From Trichoderma breve (lineage: Eukaryota; Ascomycota; Sordariomycetes; Hypocreales; Hypocreaceae), in contig NC_079233.1 of assembly GCF_028502605.1 (NCBI RefSeq), positions 3,534,001-3,598,000 of the forward strand: 64,000 bases of DNA, written 5' to 3'. The position numbers and the translations under genes were made by a program. Below are positions 1-10,659 of this stretch, piece after piece; the first letter of the stretch is position 1, and each line of letters opens with the position of its first letter. The notes below the pieces were generated by a model. The model saw nothing but the letters and a program-made list of their open reading frames with translations. It was not told the origin of the DNA and did no database searches.

Positions 1-2263
1 AGAGTCAACAATTTTTAGCTGAGATTCTCACTCTTGGAGCAGAGACCACCTCTCCATGAATTGACGACGATGAAGGCACCTGTCAGTTCAGCGACGCTTC
101 GATAGAGGGAATTCACATCGTCGGTCTGGCGCTGCGTGCAATCTAGACGGATAGCATCACGGGCCTTGATACTGTACCAGCCGGCTAATTTGACTGTCGG
201 TAACAGCAATAGGCAACTATAAGGTAGACTGATGATGTCAAGCATATGTTGGCGGTGCGCGGCCTCTATCGGCAAAATTGCAAAAGATCCATGGATGCCT
301 ATTTGTGTTTTGTACCTGAAGACTGAAGTCGGTCGCCGGCGGTTGCCGGTCGGCGCTTGGGAGGGCGAACCCAAACCAGAGCACGGAGTAACTCGTACTT
401 GTTCTGCATCAGGGTGAGGCTGGACACAACACGAGGTGTTTGATCCAAGCCCGTAGGTGTGCGGCGAGGCCAATCGGTTCCAGCCTGGATCCGGGTTTGG
501 GGTTGAAACCGGGAGTTTTTGTTCGTTTAGCACTTAGACGCCTGACAGTGATTCATTCCACTTCTGACTGGTACCTTGGTAGTGATATTAGTGCTTATCG
601 TAAAGATTGCGAGGACAGCAAAGCGAAAAAGTGTCACTATATTGACTGTAAGTTGGATCAACAAATTGTAGCTCGACGAGATAGGGATTCCTTTATACTC
701 CGTACCTATGGTAGTGTAGGTACCTTTAAATAAGGTACGGGGAGCCGACTATGGCGGCGGCAGTAGCGGGTAGATCTTTAAGCACTTAAAAGTACCCGGC
801 CTTGCTAGCCCCCGTGGAGATAGCCGAGCGCGGAGTACGGAATAATACCGCGCCCTCCATTTGTGGTACAGGTCGTGCTTCTGATCCGGCTTCTGTCGGA
901 GGTTAGTACCTGGCAGCACAGCTTCTTCTATTCCGTACCTCTGCGGCTGGCCATTGGGAATGGCATAGCTACAGCCTCAAGTCGTGATGAGACATGTCAT
1001 CCATGGTATTATGACTGCATGCCTAGTGCTGTAAAAGAGATTAAAGGACGTGGCATTTCACCGAAAAAAAGGGGAGCAAGTAGACTAAAAATGAAGCATG
1101 CGGACTTATTTTCTTTGCTTGCCTCACACGGTGTGAGAGCTGACTGCCAGGTGGGCGTGTACCTATTTGCCTCTGTTGCCCTGTATAGACGCAGGAACAA
1201 AATCTGGACCTGAGAACATTGAAGAATGGCCCCAGCCACTTTAGCAGTAGGCATTGGGCGGCCATGAAAGCATCGCCTTTAATCATATCGTAAAATCGTG
1301 ATGGCAACATTAATACGCCATCCATAGTGTGACTGCTAGGTACATGTAGATTAGGAACCCGAAACTCTGTCCTACAGGTCGAAGGCCCCCTCGCCGGACA
1401 AATTGCGATAGAGCGATAAACAAAGCTGTATTGGACACAGCCTGATTCGTCATATTGCCCGGCTGCGAGTGTAAGGCAGGGCGGCTTGGGCGGGAAGAGA
1501 CAACATGAAGGTATTGGGGAGCACGTGCGCCAGGAACCGACGAACTGCGGAGAGACTCCAGTGAACTTCATTGAAGCAGACGCGACAAGCAAATGAAGCA
1601 ACTTTGCTCCAACGCGCAGGAGAAAACATCGTCAGACGATCAAAATCGCGAGCCATGACGCGGCGTTATCCCAATGGCCGGTCTGCGGCGTGATGGGATC
1701 GCCGTGCTTTTCTACATCCCATCTAGTAACGAACTTGGCATTTCCTGGAGTAGCAAAAGGGCCAATTGTAATCCAGCACCCCCGGGCAAGATTATACTAG
1801 CCGGCGGGGCGGTGGAAACGGGACCCACGGGTGTTCGCGCGACGAGATCCAGCTGGGCTGTGTACCTTGTTATGGACCGTCTTCAACGTCGTCCACTATT
1901 AGGATGTACTTGTGTGCATGCGTGCCTCATGACTTGTACCGGAGTATCCTCCATTGAGAAGTAGATACGTCGAGACATTTATGGTGGTAAGTGAGTGGAC
2001 TTCTAAGGCTTTAGCTCATCTGACCCTGGCATTAGTAAAGGGCCGGGTGGAATAAATAAATGAATTGGATGAGACGCACCCCCGAATTTCACCGTGTTTT
2101 TTTTCCCACCGCAAGCTATCATCAGCAACTTCTCCCTTCTTAGCTCTTCCATCCTAAGCTCTTCCACAGCTCAAAGTCCAACTGCCGCTCCATTCATCCC
2201 AGCCAAGCTCAATTCGATTAGCCACAACCAAGCTGTACGAGAGCGTCCGCGCCATCTCGAACC
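1..2263. other. Gene-poor left flank of the protease cluster
   Basis: No coding region can be supported here. The open frames are short, overlap on both strands and match no family I recognise. A block at about 1865-1970 resembles 5695-5800, the equivalent position upstream of the second protease gene, so part of this flank belongs to an old segmental duplication. No telomeric repeat is visible at the window edge. Confidence 0.6.
2051..2059 (+). promoter_or_regulatory. AATAAATAA box upstream of protease copy 1
   Basis: AATAAATAA lies 205 bp before the ATG of copy 1. The same nonamer occurs 230 bp before the ATG of copy 2 (5942-5950). Just before each ATG there is another shared block, ATTAGCCACA (around 2217 and 6137). 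A role as a TATA-like core promoter element is inferred from the conserved position. Confidence 0.4.
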
Positions 2264-3605
2264 ATGGAGTCTCGAATCATGGAGCAAATGTCTGGCGGCA
2301 TGCGAGATGATTCTGAACCATGGGCATTGGGTTATCGCCATCAAAATACCAGCGGCAATAATTTTGGAACAGACTACAACTACAATCTCGAGGACCTCGA
2401 TGAAACCAGTCGCTCATCCTCAGCAGAGGGCAAGAGCGTCTCGGCTCGTACCACTGATCGAAGCGACACAATAACTGTTGCAACGAGCATCACCACAGAC
2501 CTCGACGTCGATGACAGAAATACCGATACCTCCAACAACAGCGCAAATAAAACTGCCGTTGCGCACATACTCCCACTGCCTTCTTTTTTGCTTGATGGGC
2601 CGACTGACGGCTCAGCTACGCGCTACGATCAAGTGCTAATGATCGACGATGAAGAAAGAGACAGAGCTGAAAACGCTTCGTCTGGTGTCACCACGACTGG
2701 TGCCACTAATACTGCTGCAGCACACACCACGCATGAATGTCTCACCCAAACACACGGGTGTGCTGAAGTGCGCGTTGGCTTTGGCTTTCGCGGAGAAATA
2801 CCACGATGGAGCCGGGGCTCCGAACTCGGCTACGCTATTCACGATGAGACTTTTCCATCCGATCTATCGGCCAAGATAGGACCAGCGATGGAAAAAGCAG
2901 TTGATCTGTGGCAGAATCATGGGGTGAGCTTTAAGCAAGTTGGCCGCAATGACCCAGCCACCTTTGCGGTCGTATATGAAAACGGGCCCCCAAAAGCCTA
3001 TGCTCGCTCCTTTTTCCCGAATGAATCGCGGCGCACGTTAAGCGTGTTTCAGAGGACTCGGCGAGCACCGGACAGCCTACCCGGTTTATTGGCCCACGAA
3101 CTTGGCCATATTCAGGGCCTTCGGCATGAATTTGCCCATACCGATGAGGAGGAAATGCAATTCCCTTCTGTTCTTGTTGGGAGCGAAAATACCAAGTCAA
3201 TTATGAACTATTTCGCCCGTCCGGAAGAGTATCAAGTTCAGCAATCAGACCTCAAAGAACTCCGGAGCTTCTATGAATACGACAAGGCAGAGTATAAGGG
3301 GCTGCTCATACGTGACATTGATCCAGTGGTAGGTCTATTTAGCGAAGAAGATGAGCGGATGAATCCAATCGTCAGCTTTGTCACTGCATTGCGCTGATAA
3401 TTTTTGACAGACTCAGGTTTTTTTCTCATCTTCTGACAGCGACCTAGAATTATCCGTCACTTCGGCTGCCGTTGAGATCACACACCCACCGGCTCGGCCG
3501 TTCCTGCATAGGTCCAACGTTAAAACCATGATGGTCTATATGATGCTGATAATTTTCATCCTCAGCCTAATTCTTCTTTTTTATATGGCTAGCTTTTTTC
3601 CTTAG
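2264..3605 (+). CDS. Tail-anchored metzincin-type zinc metalloprotease, copy 1
   Basis: Model: exon 2264-3328, phase-0 intron 3329-3410 (GTAGGT...GACAG), exon 3411-3605; 419 residues. Residues 1-150 are acidic, Ser/Thr-rich and probably disordered, like a pro-region. An invariant Cys pair (C159, C166) opens the catalytic domain. The zinc site HELGHIQGLRHEF carries H278, E279, H282 and H288, with the Met-turn SIMNY at M314. The Glu after the third His is as in astacins (M12A), so a metzincin peptidase is the best reading. Unspliced, the frame would stop at 3397 without a tail. The spliced last exon gives 64 residues ending in a hydrophobic segment (about residues 395-419) that aligns with copy 3, including a shared SAAV-x-x-TH. 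No signal peptide is seen, so tail-anchoring with the catalytic domain facing the cytosol is inferred. Unlike the other copies, it lacks the 5' intron. The natural substrate is unknown. Confidence 0.75.
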
Positions 3606-3922
3606 AGAGGTTCGGCGGCTTTGGGCGGATTGCTCGTGCACCCACTGAGTTTCTTCCCTATCCTCTTAATGGCATTAGCGATAATCGGTGTTTCTTTATT
3701 TCTTTATTAATACTTGGCCCGCTTTTTTTTTCTTTTGTTATATTGCGATGTGGCGCTTGGCGCCAAACCAGGACGGTTACATATACTTGGACAGCGAAAC
3801 AACTGGATGGCGAGGATTGGACTCTAAATTGACAGGTATTTCATTTTTTGGAGATTTCTTTCAGGTAGTGAATAAATTGATCAGAGTACAGATGACGGCT
3901 TGGCTGGGAAAAGAACATTCGT

Positions 3923-3960
3923 GGAAAATCTCGTTATCCGCGGAAAATCTCGTTATCCGC
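3923..3960. repeat. Perfect 19-bp tandem doublet
   Basis: The 19-bp unit GGAAAATCTCGTTATCCGC occurs twice head to tail with no mismatch. There are only two copies, so it is a simple local duplication rather than a satellite. Confidence 0.85.
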
Positions 3961-4691
3961 ATACATGGGCCCTCAAGCTGGCCCTGTTTCTGCTGTGCCC
4001 GGTTACATATGGACGACCATCACTGTTCGTGGCACCGTGGAAAGAAGATGGCAATACACCAGAATTTCATATATTTTTTGAACCGTTCCTAGGATAATGC
4101 TTCCCGTCATCAGCCCTGTGGGAGCAGGATGCAAAGGAGACCCTACCAAGATTGTAATCGGCGACACTGGAACGGGACCTCGGTAATGACGACGGACTGC
4201 CACATGCTTCTCTTGGCTTCACCGAGAGCGCTGCCCATTCGCTACTGTTCTTGCTGTGATGTTTGGTACCTATTGGCTGTATACTGACTGGGCTGCTACA
4301 GAGGTACTCTTAAGTCTGGCGGCTCTGCCGATATTTCAACCCTCGGTGCAGAGAATACATCTCCCCGGAATGACGCTGACAACGAGGCTACTAAATCCTT
4401 TAGTGACGTGTCCATAGAGCCTACATGTGCATGTACACCTCCTCGGTCTAGCGCTGCTGTCATCTGGAGTGGGTGGTATCACTAGTCCCGAGACTGTTCC
4501 TCAGGATCTGAGATGCAGCGTAACCCCAGACAAAAAAAAACTCGTGCGTGCTGCACGAGTCTCCTGATTTGATTGCCAGTTAAAGCAACAGCCAGCTATA
4601 GGCGATACCAGTGATGTTAATTACGTGCTGACAGCGCACGGCTATGGAGAGAGTAGAGATGCCTAGATTGCTAGACGTCTATTGGATGGGG

Positions 4692-4727
4692 TGTTCCCTC
4701 CCGTTCCCTCCCGTCCCGTCCCGTTCA
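4692..4727. repeat. Short pyrimidine-rich repeat (GTTCCCTCCC / GTCCC units)
   Basis: Two GTTCCCTCCC-like units followed by GTCCC units form a strongly C/T-rich strand. This is low-complexity sequence; no function is evident. Confidence 0.6.
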
Positions 4728-5694
4728 CTACGAAGTACTAGTAGTCAGGTATTTATCCGCCTATCGTGAGGAGAACAAATTGATGTACACGTAGGAAACT
4801 CAAGAAGATGCGTCAGTACATTGTTAACTGTAATCTAGTAGTTCCATGTCGGTCGGTGGATCAAACATAGAGACAATCTCGATATTAGCCATTTTTTACC
4901 GCGGCTGCACTGATACCGAGATTTAGCAGCTGGGGAAGCATGCTGTCTAAGACAGCGGTCACTTTAATAGTCTCCCGCTAGGAAACTTCCCCGGTGTCAG
5001 TGTCAAGATACCCGAATACGATCTTGCCCTTCGGAGAAAATACACACTTCCTACCTAGCAGGGCTGATCATTTTCACAAGACGCATTATCACCAGCCAGT
5101 GGGAAAATATGATAAACATATTAAACAAAGAGGCTCGGCTAGAAAGCTGCCTAGTATTGTAATATTGGTAGTTTGGTTGGCAAGGCTCCGGCCCATTCTA
5201 AAGAGCCCTGGAGTGCAAAAGAGACAGACATGGTAGGTAAATTACCCGAGAAAAGGCGAGCGCGAGAATAAACATATGCAAAGCACAATGGATTCAGCTT
5301 CTGCACGCATTTGCGTCATAGGATGACATCTCATAGAACTGATTGGCGTGATAGGCCTGTGTGGCCTGAGGTCGCTGCGGTGCCTGTTACCCCATGCAGA
5401 TGCAGGTCTAGATAGGTGGCCCTTCTAGGAATGGCTGGCGACGGACCGGTGTAGGTAAATATGACCATTTGTACTCAAAGTGACTGGCGTATTATAAGGG
5501 TGTGACCGGGGCTCCAAAGCAAATATTGGTTCGTCCACGTAGGAAAAACGTGCCCGCGAACCCATCAATCGCGACTCAAATGGCATGCCGAAGCGAAGAG
5601 GCCCGCATCGTCGCCCAATGGCTGGCAGACACTTCAGAATCAATCCTCGCGCGGATGTTCGCCGGTGCATCATCAAGCGAAGCCACTGACTGGG

Positions 5695-5800
5695 TGCGTG
5701 TTCCTGCATGTCCTTATGTATGGTCCATTATCCGGGTGTACTTGCCTGCATGTGTGTTTCTGAGCGGGCACCAGAGTATCTTAGTTAGGAAGTAGACATG
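5695..5800. repeat. Diverged duplicate of block 1865-1970
   Basis: Shared landmarks in the same order are TGTACTTG, TGCATG, a GAGTATC motif and GAAGTAGA. Both blocks lie a few hundred bases upstream of a protease gene (copies 1 and 2), so the duplicated unit included upstream flanks and not only the gene. Confidence 0.55.
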
Positions 5801-5941
5801 GACAATGCCCGAACAACCCACCGGGCTAGAGGAACAGGATCGTGAATTCCATCATCTTACATACCTAGGTAGGCACAGAAATATTGACCAGTCATAATGG
5901 TCTCACGGTTAAACCATCTGACCTCCACGTACGGAGTCATG

Positions 5942-5950
5942 AATAAATAA
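5942..5950 (+). promoter_or_regulatory. AATAAATAA box upstream of protease copy 2
   Basis: The same nonamer as at 2051-2059, 230 bp upstream of the inferred ATG at 6180. Assigned as a candidate core promoter element only because of sequence and position conservation between the two copies. Confidence 0.4.
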
Positions 5951-6179
5951 GGCGAAATGGTTTCCCCAGCCTCAATTATGTCTGGGTCCTTTCCTTATCG
6001 CGCATCACCACCATTCTCTTCTATCTTGGCTATATGGCCCCAAGGTCTCAGACTGATCAAAGACCGACTAACAAAGAATACAAGGCCTCAGTCCAGTACG
6101 CTGTTGCTCCATCCAGTTCAACCTAGTTCAATTCAATTAGCCACAGCTAAGCAGTGCGAGATACTCCAATTCGCCTCCA

Positions 6180-7394
6180 ATGATGAGTCTAATGATGGTG
6201 GGAACGGCTGGTATGACGAGTGTATCCCTCTCTTCACCCGTGATGATGTTTGATGGCGCATGTCAGTTGAATGCCTGCTAACATAATGGTTTTGCACCAG
6301 ACACTATGCGAGATACCTCTGAGCCATGGGTCTTGGTTAACTACCATGGCAATGACCATGACGATGATATTGAAAAAGACTATAATGGCGCGATATTCCG
6401 TGACGCCAGTTGCTCATCCTCGGAAGAGGGGATGAGCGTTTCGACTCGTACTATTGATCAGGGCGATGCATCGACTGACACGACTAACGTCACAGACCTC
6501 AGCACTGACGATGGAAACATTGAACATGGCGACAATAACGCATGTAACGTCGCCATTGGACACACCCTCCTACTGCCTTGGCTTACTCACACTGAAAGCC
6601 CGCTACACTACGACCTAGAACTAAAGATTGACTATGGAGAAAAAGACGAAGCTGGAGATGAAGTTGAAACCACTTCGTCTAGTACCAAGTTTGGTGTCAC
6701 CAACACGGCTGCAGCTCGTGCCAAACGCAAATGTGCTACACAGCCACACGGATGCGCTGCGGTACGTGTTGGGTGGGACAGTCAAATACTCCGCTGGTGC
6801 AAAGGATCTGAACTTACTTACCTCATTTGTGAAGAAAGCTTCCCTTCAAAGGGCTCGGCCATGGCTGCGAAAGACGCTATGAAGGCAGCGATTGCCGGAT
6901 GGAAGGGCGAGGGCGCGTCCTTTAAGGAAGTTAAGCGCTACGAACCCGCTGCATTTGCCGTCGTTTACGACCATCGCCAGAGAAGCGATTACCTCGCCTA
7001 CGCCTTCTTCCCGAGAGCGGAACCGGGCGAATTGCTCTTGTACCCACGAATCTTCGCTGGAGACAATGGAAAATACCTAGCCAACATCTTGAGCCATGAA
7101 ATTGGCCACGTTCTGGGTCTCCGACACGAATTTGCCCATAAAAAAGAAGCGGATGTCCCTTCTATTCGTTTTGGAAGCGAGGATCCTCAGTCAGTTATGG
7201 AATATCACGACGATCTAAGCAAACTTCAAGTCACCAAGAAAGACCTCGAAGGACTGAAAGAGCTCTATGCATACGACCAACCGGTGTACAAAGGATTACC
7301 AATAATTGATGTCTCTCCAAAGCCGGACACTTTTAGCGAACGCAGCAGCGCCAATTATGAAGCGAAGAAGCTGAACCGCCGGCTTTCTTGCTGA
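6180..7394 (+). CDS. Metzincin-type zinc metalloprotease, copy 2 (tail lost)
   Basis: Model: exon 6180-6210, phase-1 intron 6211-6300 (GTATGA...TGCTAAC...CACCAG), exon 6301-7394; 374 residues. The start is chosen because the 12 codons before the internal Met-Arg-Asp align one for one with the 12 codons that precede Met-Arg-Asp in copy 1. A start at 6306 would drop them. The layout is an acidic Ser/Thr-rich N-terminus, the invariant Cys-x6-Cys pair, then HEIGHVLGLRHEFAH (H276, E277, H280, H286) and the Met-turn SVMEY. The catalytic residues are intact, so activity is plausible. At the place where copies 1 and 3 have the donor of their last intron, this copy reads AAAGCCGG, with no GT. Translation runs on to a stop at 7394 and no membrane segment follows. 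The product is therefore predicted to be soluble. Confidence 0.72.
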
Positions 7395-9088
7395 ATTTGA
7401 CTGAAAAGACTACTGATCATGGATTTCTTATTTATCTCGCCGCAGCTCTTGGATCTTGCGTGGATTAGGCTGTTGTTGCATAGCATGCGTACTAACCTAC
7501 CCAAAAGCAAATTGAAATGGCTAAGACAACAGCGCTATATTCACTTTATGCTATTTAGATTGTCAAATCTCCCATTTCCATACATATCTAGTCACAGTTT
7601 CATGTTTTGATATTTTAGTTGAACATAGGGTTTTGGGCCAACATGCTGGGATGGATTCACAAGGATAGGTACACCATATAAGTGCCTTGGTGGTCCAAGA
7701 ATTTTAGCTATTTCGCTTTCTTCTTTCCTCCTTCTTTTCACTTCTTGCTTTATTTTATGTTAAGCCATGTATCCATCGCTTAGTCACTGATGCCTTTAGG
7801 ACAATTAGTGTCATTGCAATACCAGCTTACCGTTCATGTTTCTCGTTTTCTTTCCCATCTGTTCAAGGAAGAGCAAATGCTATTTCCTTTGACGCCCATG
7901 TCAGAAAGGTAGGCTACACAAGATTTCTAAGACAGGCAGTATTATGGCTTTTGGAGATGATGAGGACGAATATAAATGCCATATGTTACGGCTCTGAGAC
8001 TTACGTGTATGACGATGGAGGAAGCCATATAACCCGAAAACGAAATTTTCTAAACAAACAAAATCTTCGAGAAACTGCATGAAGAAGAGACCATCAAGCG
8101 AGTTGAGAGACGAATAGCAGAGGTAAAAGAGTATGAATAGTGCCGCAGATAGAATGGGAATAGTGCCGACACATGGATAGGGCGCCCCGAGGGGAAGGCA
8201 GAAACTTGAGGGCATGCGTATCTCCAGGCGCTAACTGCAAGAAACCATAACAACAGAAGCCTCGCCCGTGGCTGTATCACCCCTGGTTCACTAGTGATGT
8301 TCGCTGTGAGCTGAATTTGAACACTGCTGTCCCTACTTGTACCCGTATGAGTACGTGTCGCACATGCGCGACAATGGATACCCAATTTCATCCATGGATG
8401 TAAGTAAGGCTGGCCCGCAGTGGGGTTACGGGCACGTTGGCGGAGCTTCCTACGGAGTAGGAGTACGCCCACACTACCTCCATAGTACTGGTGTTCAGCC
8501 CGCGGAAACCAAGCCGGCATGGCTCAAACATTTCTCAGGACTAACCAGCTCGAATTCAAGGGTGGTACCGGACGAGACCATGTTAACCTTGAGTCACTGA
8601 CTACTCATAGTGATAAAAGAAACAGAATCTGTTGTTAAGGGCCCATATTTTCTAGTTGTCGTTGGAGTTCAGGTATAGTCTCCTCTAAAATTCAGCGACC
8701 GGACACACACGAGATGAAATTCCGGCACGGTACTTGAAGTCGCCAAGCGCCACATAAAGGCAGCTATCTGTATCTTACCCAAGGCAGTACCTCTTACCTG
8801 ATATCTACATACACTTACTTAGGAGCATTGGGGTACTCCATAAGTGCTTACAGACGTCTGGGACGTAAATCCAAGCATCTCGTACTTGCTGGGCATGTAA
8901 TGGATACCGTTAGAAGGTAGCCCGGCGTAAGACGGCAACCTCTAGGCTCTCAATGCTGTAAGTCCCAACCTCCCCTGCATATATGGGCCACTTGAGGATA
9001 AATCAACGGTCGACCTTGAGTTCCAATTCGACCATTGCTTAATCTATACGTGGACACGAGAGACCTCATAAATTTCATGAAGTTTCCT
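7395..9088. other. Intergenic region, no supported gene
   Basis: The first 250 bases correspond to the region that encodes the membrane tail in copies 1 and 3, but they are broken by stops (for example after the GGATCTTGCGTGGAT stretch near 7450). The remainder contains only short frames on both strands that overlap one another and match no known family. Confidence 0.55.
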
Positions 9089-9270
9089 ACGCTAATGTCA
9101 GTACATCCTCACAGGGGTTGAGCAACGCTAAAGTCAGTACATCCTCACAGGGGTTGAGCAACGCTAAAGTCAGTACATCCCCACAGGGGTTGAGCAACGC
9201 TAAAGTCAGTACATCCCCACAGGGATTAAGCAACGCTAAAGTCAGTACATCCCCACAGGGATTAAGCACA
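9089..9270. repeat. 36-bp minisatellite, about five units
   Basis: Head-to-tail units of 36 bp, each containing AACGCTAAAGTCAGTACATCC followed by a C[CT]CACAGGG[GA]TT[GA]A block. Units differ at only one to three positions. Because 36 is divisible by three, the array stays open on both strands and yields apparent dodecapeptide repeats (such as LSNAKVSTSPQG). No promoter, start context or domain supports translation, so I treat it as a noncoding tandem repeat. Confidence 0.85.
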
Positions 9271-9387
9271 CAACATTTGAAGCTAACGCCGGTCCCCCCT
9301 CCACATGGATATGCCAGCACCAATTCCTCTCTATCAAAGGTCCACGGTTACAGCACTAGCTCTAAGTTTCCTTCAAGGTGCCTTTAG

Positions 9388-9675
9388 TCAACGCTAATAT
9401 CAATACCTCCCCAGAACGCTAATGCCAGTTCCTCCCCACAGGGATATCCCAACACCAACTCCTCTGTCAGAGGTCCACGGGTACCTCAATTCGACAGCAC
9501 CAGCTCTTTTCTTCAAGAGTATCTTAAGCTGACTCTAATGCTAGTAACTCTGAACAAGGGGTAACTCAGAACGCTAATGCCGGTTCCTTTCCACAGGGAT
9601 TGAGCACAAGCTAATGCCAATACCTCCCCACAGGGGTTGAGCACAAGCTAATGCGAGTACCTCCCCACAGGGGTC
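9388..9675. repeat. Degenerate outlying units of the same minisatellite
   Basis: Diverged partial units (ACGCTAATGCCAGTTCCTCCCCACAGGG and relatives) occur at about 9388-9446 and 9570-9675, the latter spaced by GAGCACAAGCTAATGC. They look like older copies of the array at 9089-9270, separated by unrelated sequence. Confidence 0.65.
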
Positions 9676-9776
9676 TTCAAGTCGACCGCCAACATTAATG
9701 ACGGCACAGCAGAGTCTCGAGCTGATCTAAAAAAAAATTTCCTTTTGGTAAATGATGGAGGATAATAGAGAGCGGG

Positions 9777-9836
9777 TATAAGAGGAAGAAGTAGCATCAA
9801 GGTGAGCAATACATCGACTGCTTCTCAACGAACATC
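9777..9836 (+). promoter_or_regulatory. TATAAGAGG plus CTTCTCAACGAACATC promoter module
   Basis: TATAAGAGG (9777) is followed 44 bp later by CTTCTCAACGAACATC (9821-9836). Close matches with 38-40 bp spacing precede copy 3 (11229-11282) and copy 4 (13905-13962). This looks like a conserved TATA box and transcription-start region of the 3/4/truncated subgroup (inference). Confidence 0.45.
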
Positions 9837-10006
9837 GCCATACAGCCCTTCTCTCTTGCTTTCTCGGCCTGAGCACTCTTTCTGAATCTGGAAACGTTCT
9901 TTCTGTACTGCATAAAGTAGAGTCAGCTACCAAGAACTTCAATTGTGTTTGCTTTCCAAGTTGTTGCTCTTCCAGGGTCACGTTGCTGTAGCCTCGCTAG
10001 CTGGAG

Positions 10007-10600
10007 ATGACAAAGCCAAAGTCTGCCCACACTATCCTCTCTGCAGGCAAGTCCATGTTTACATGTATCCTACGTTATTCTAGGAGTGCTCTATCTGACT
10101 GTCTATGTACCTGTTATAGAGAATAACCCAACTCAACCGCCTTCTGCTAAATTATGTAGCACACATACTAACCATGGCGTGGTACCGCTCCATAAAACTA
10201 ATTGCAAATCTTCAAACGAGGGTACGACTGGCTCTACTACCCATGGAGGTGCATTGAGGGATGTCACAATCACCAAAAATCGCAGCCAAAAACCTCCACG
10301 CTGTTGAGCGCCACTTCAGCGAAGAAGGTTGGAAAGCAAATGATGGGGACCCTGGGCTTATCTACGATATTCTTCGTTCTTCATCGCTGGTTCATGATCG
10401 CACACTGCCCCTTTTTGGCCTTGAACCGGAGATGATCAATAGCAGGAACCCAGATGGAGATGTTTTAGTAGGAACGAACATTAGCGACAACCCCTCAGCC
10501 AGATGCATTCACCAGACATTCAGTCAGCTTCTTACATCTTTAACAAAAGCCACATATAAATGCACCATCCAGGTATATGTTATAGCAAAGTGCGCATTAC
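10007..10600 (+). pseudogene. Truncated metalloprotease paralogue, catalytic domain missing
   Basis: An exon at 10007-10046 and sequence from 10120 align codon by codon with the start of copy 3: 13 first-exon codons, a phase-1 intron, then NPTQPPS...CSTHTNHGVVPLHKT against the copy 3 equivalent. The intron 10047-10119 has a GC donor (GCAAGT) where copy 3 has GTGCGT. If spliced, the frame stops at 10307 after 75 residues. Faint similarity continues in another frame to about 10590, near an A-x-Y-K-C element that matches the first catalytic-domain cysteine of copy 4. Nothing resembling the zinc site follows. Another open frame, 10261-10659, overlaps this relic and has no recognisable domain. I read the locus as a decayed copy truncated at the domain boundary; a short expressed N-terminal-only protein cannot be excluded. 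Confidence 0.6.
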
Positions 10601-10659
10601 ATGCGGCACGTACATACTATACTAGCGCAGAGACTCTGTATTTAGCGATTTGTAAATGA

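Larger units (their letters stand above)
3606..6179. other. Intergenic region between protease copies 1 and 2
   Basis: No supported gene. It holds the 3' flank of copy 1, where 3610-3780 shows weak similarity to the 3' flank of copy 3 near 12740-12790, then a perfect 19-bp doublet, a pyrimidine-rich repeat, and the duplicated upstream block of copy 2. Short frames here match nothing recognisable. Confidence 0.55.

Noticed and set aside
1041..1601. Minus-strand frame of 186 codons as a gene
   Set aside because: Overlapped by frames on the other strand, no recognisable domain, atypical composition, and no splice or promoter support.
9087..9387. Repeat protein encoded on either strand of the 36-bp array
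   Set aside because: Both strands are open only because the unit length is a multiple of three. No ATG in good context, signal peptide or domain, and no codon-level signature of selection visible.
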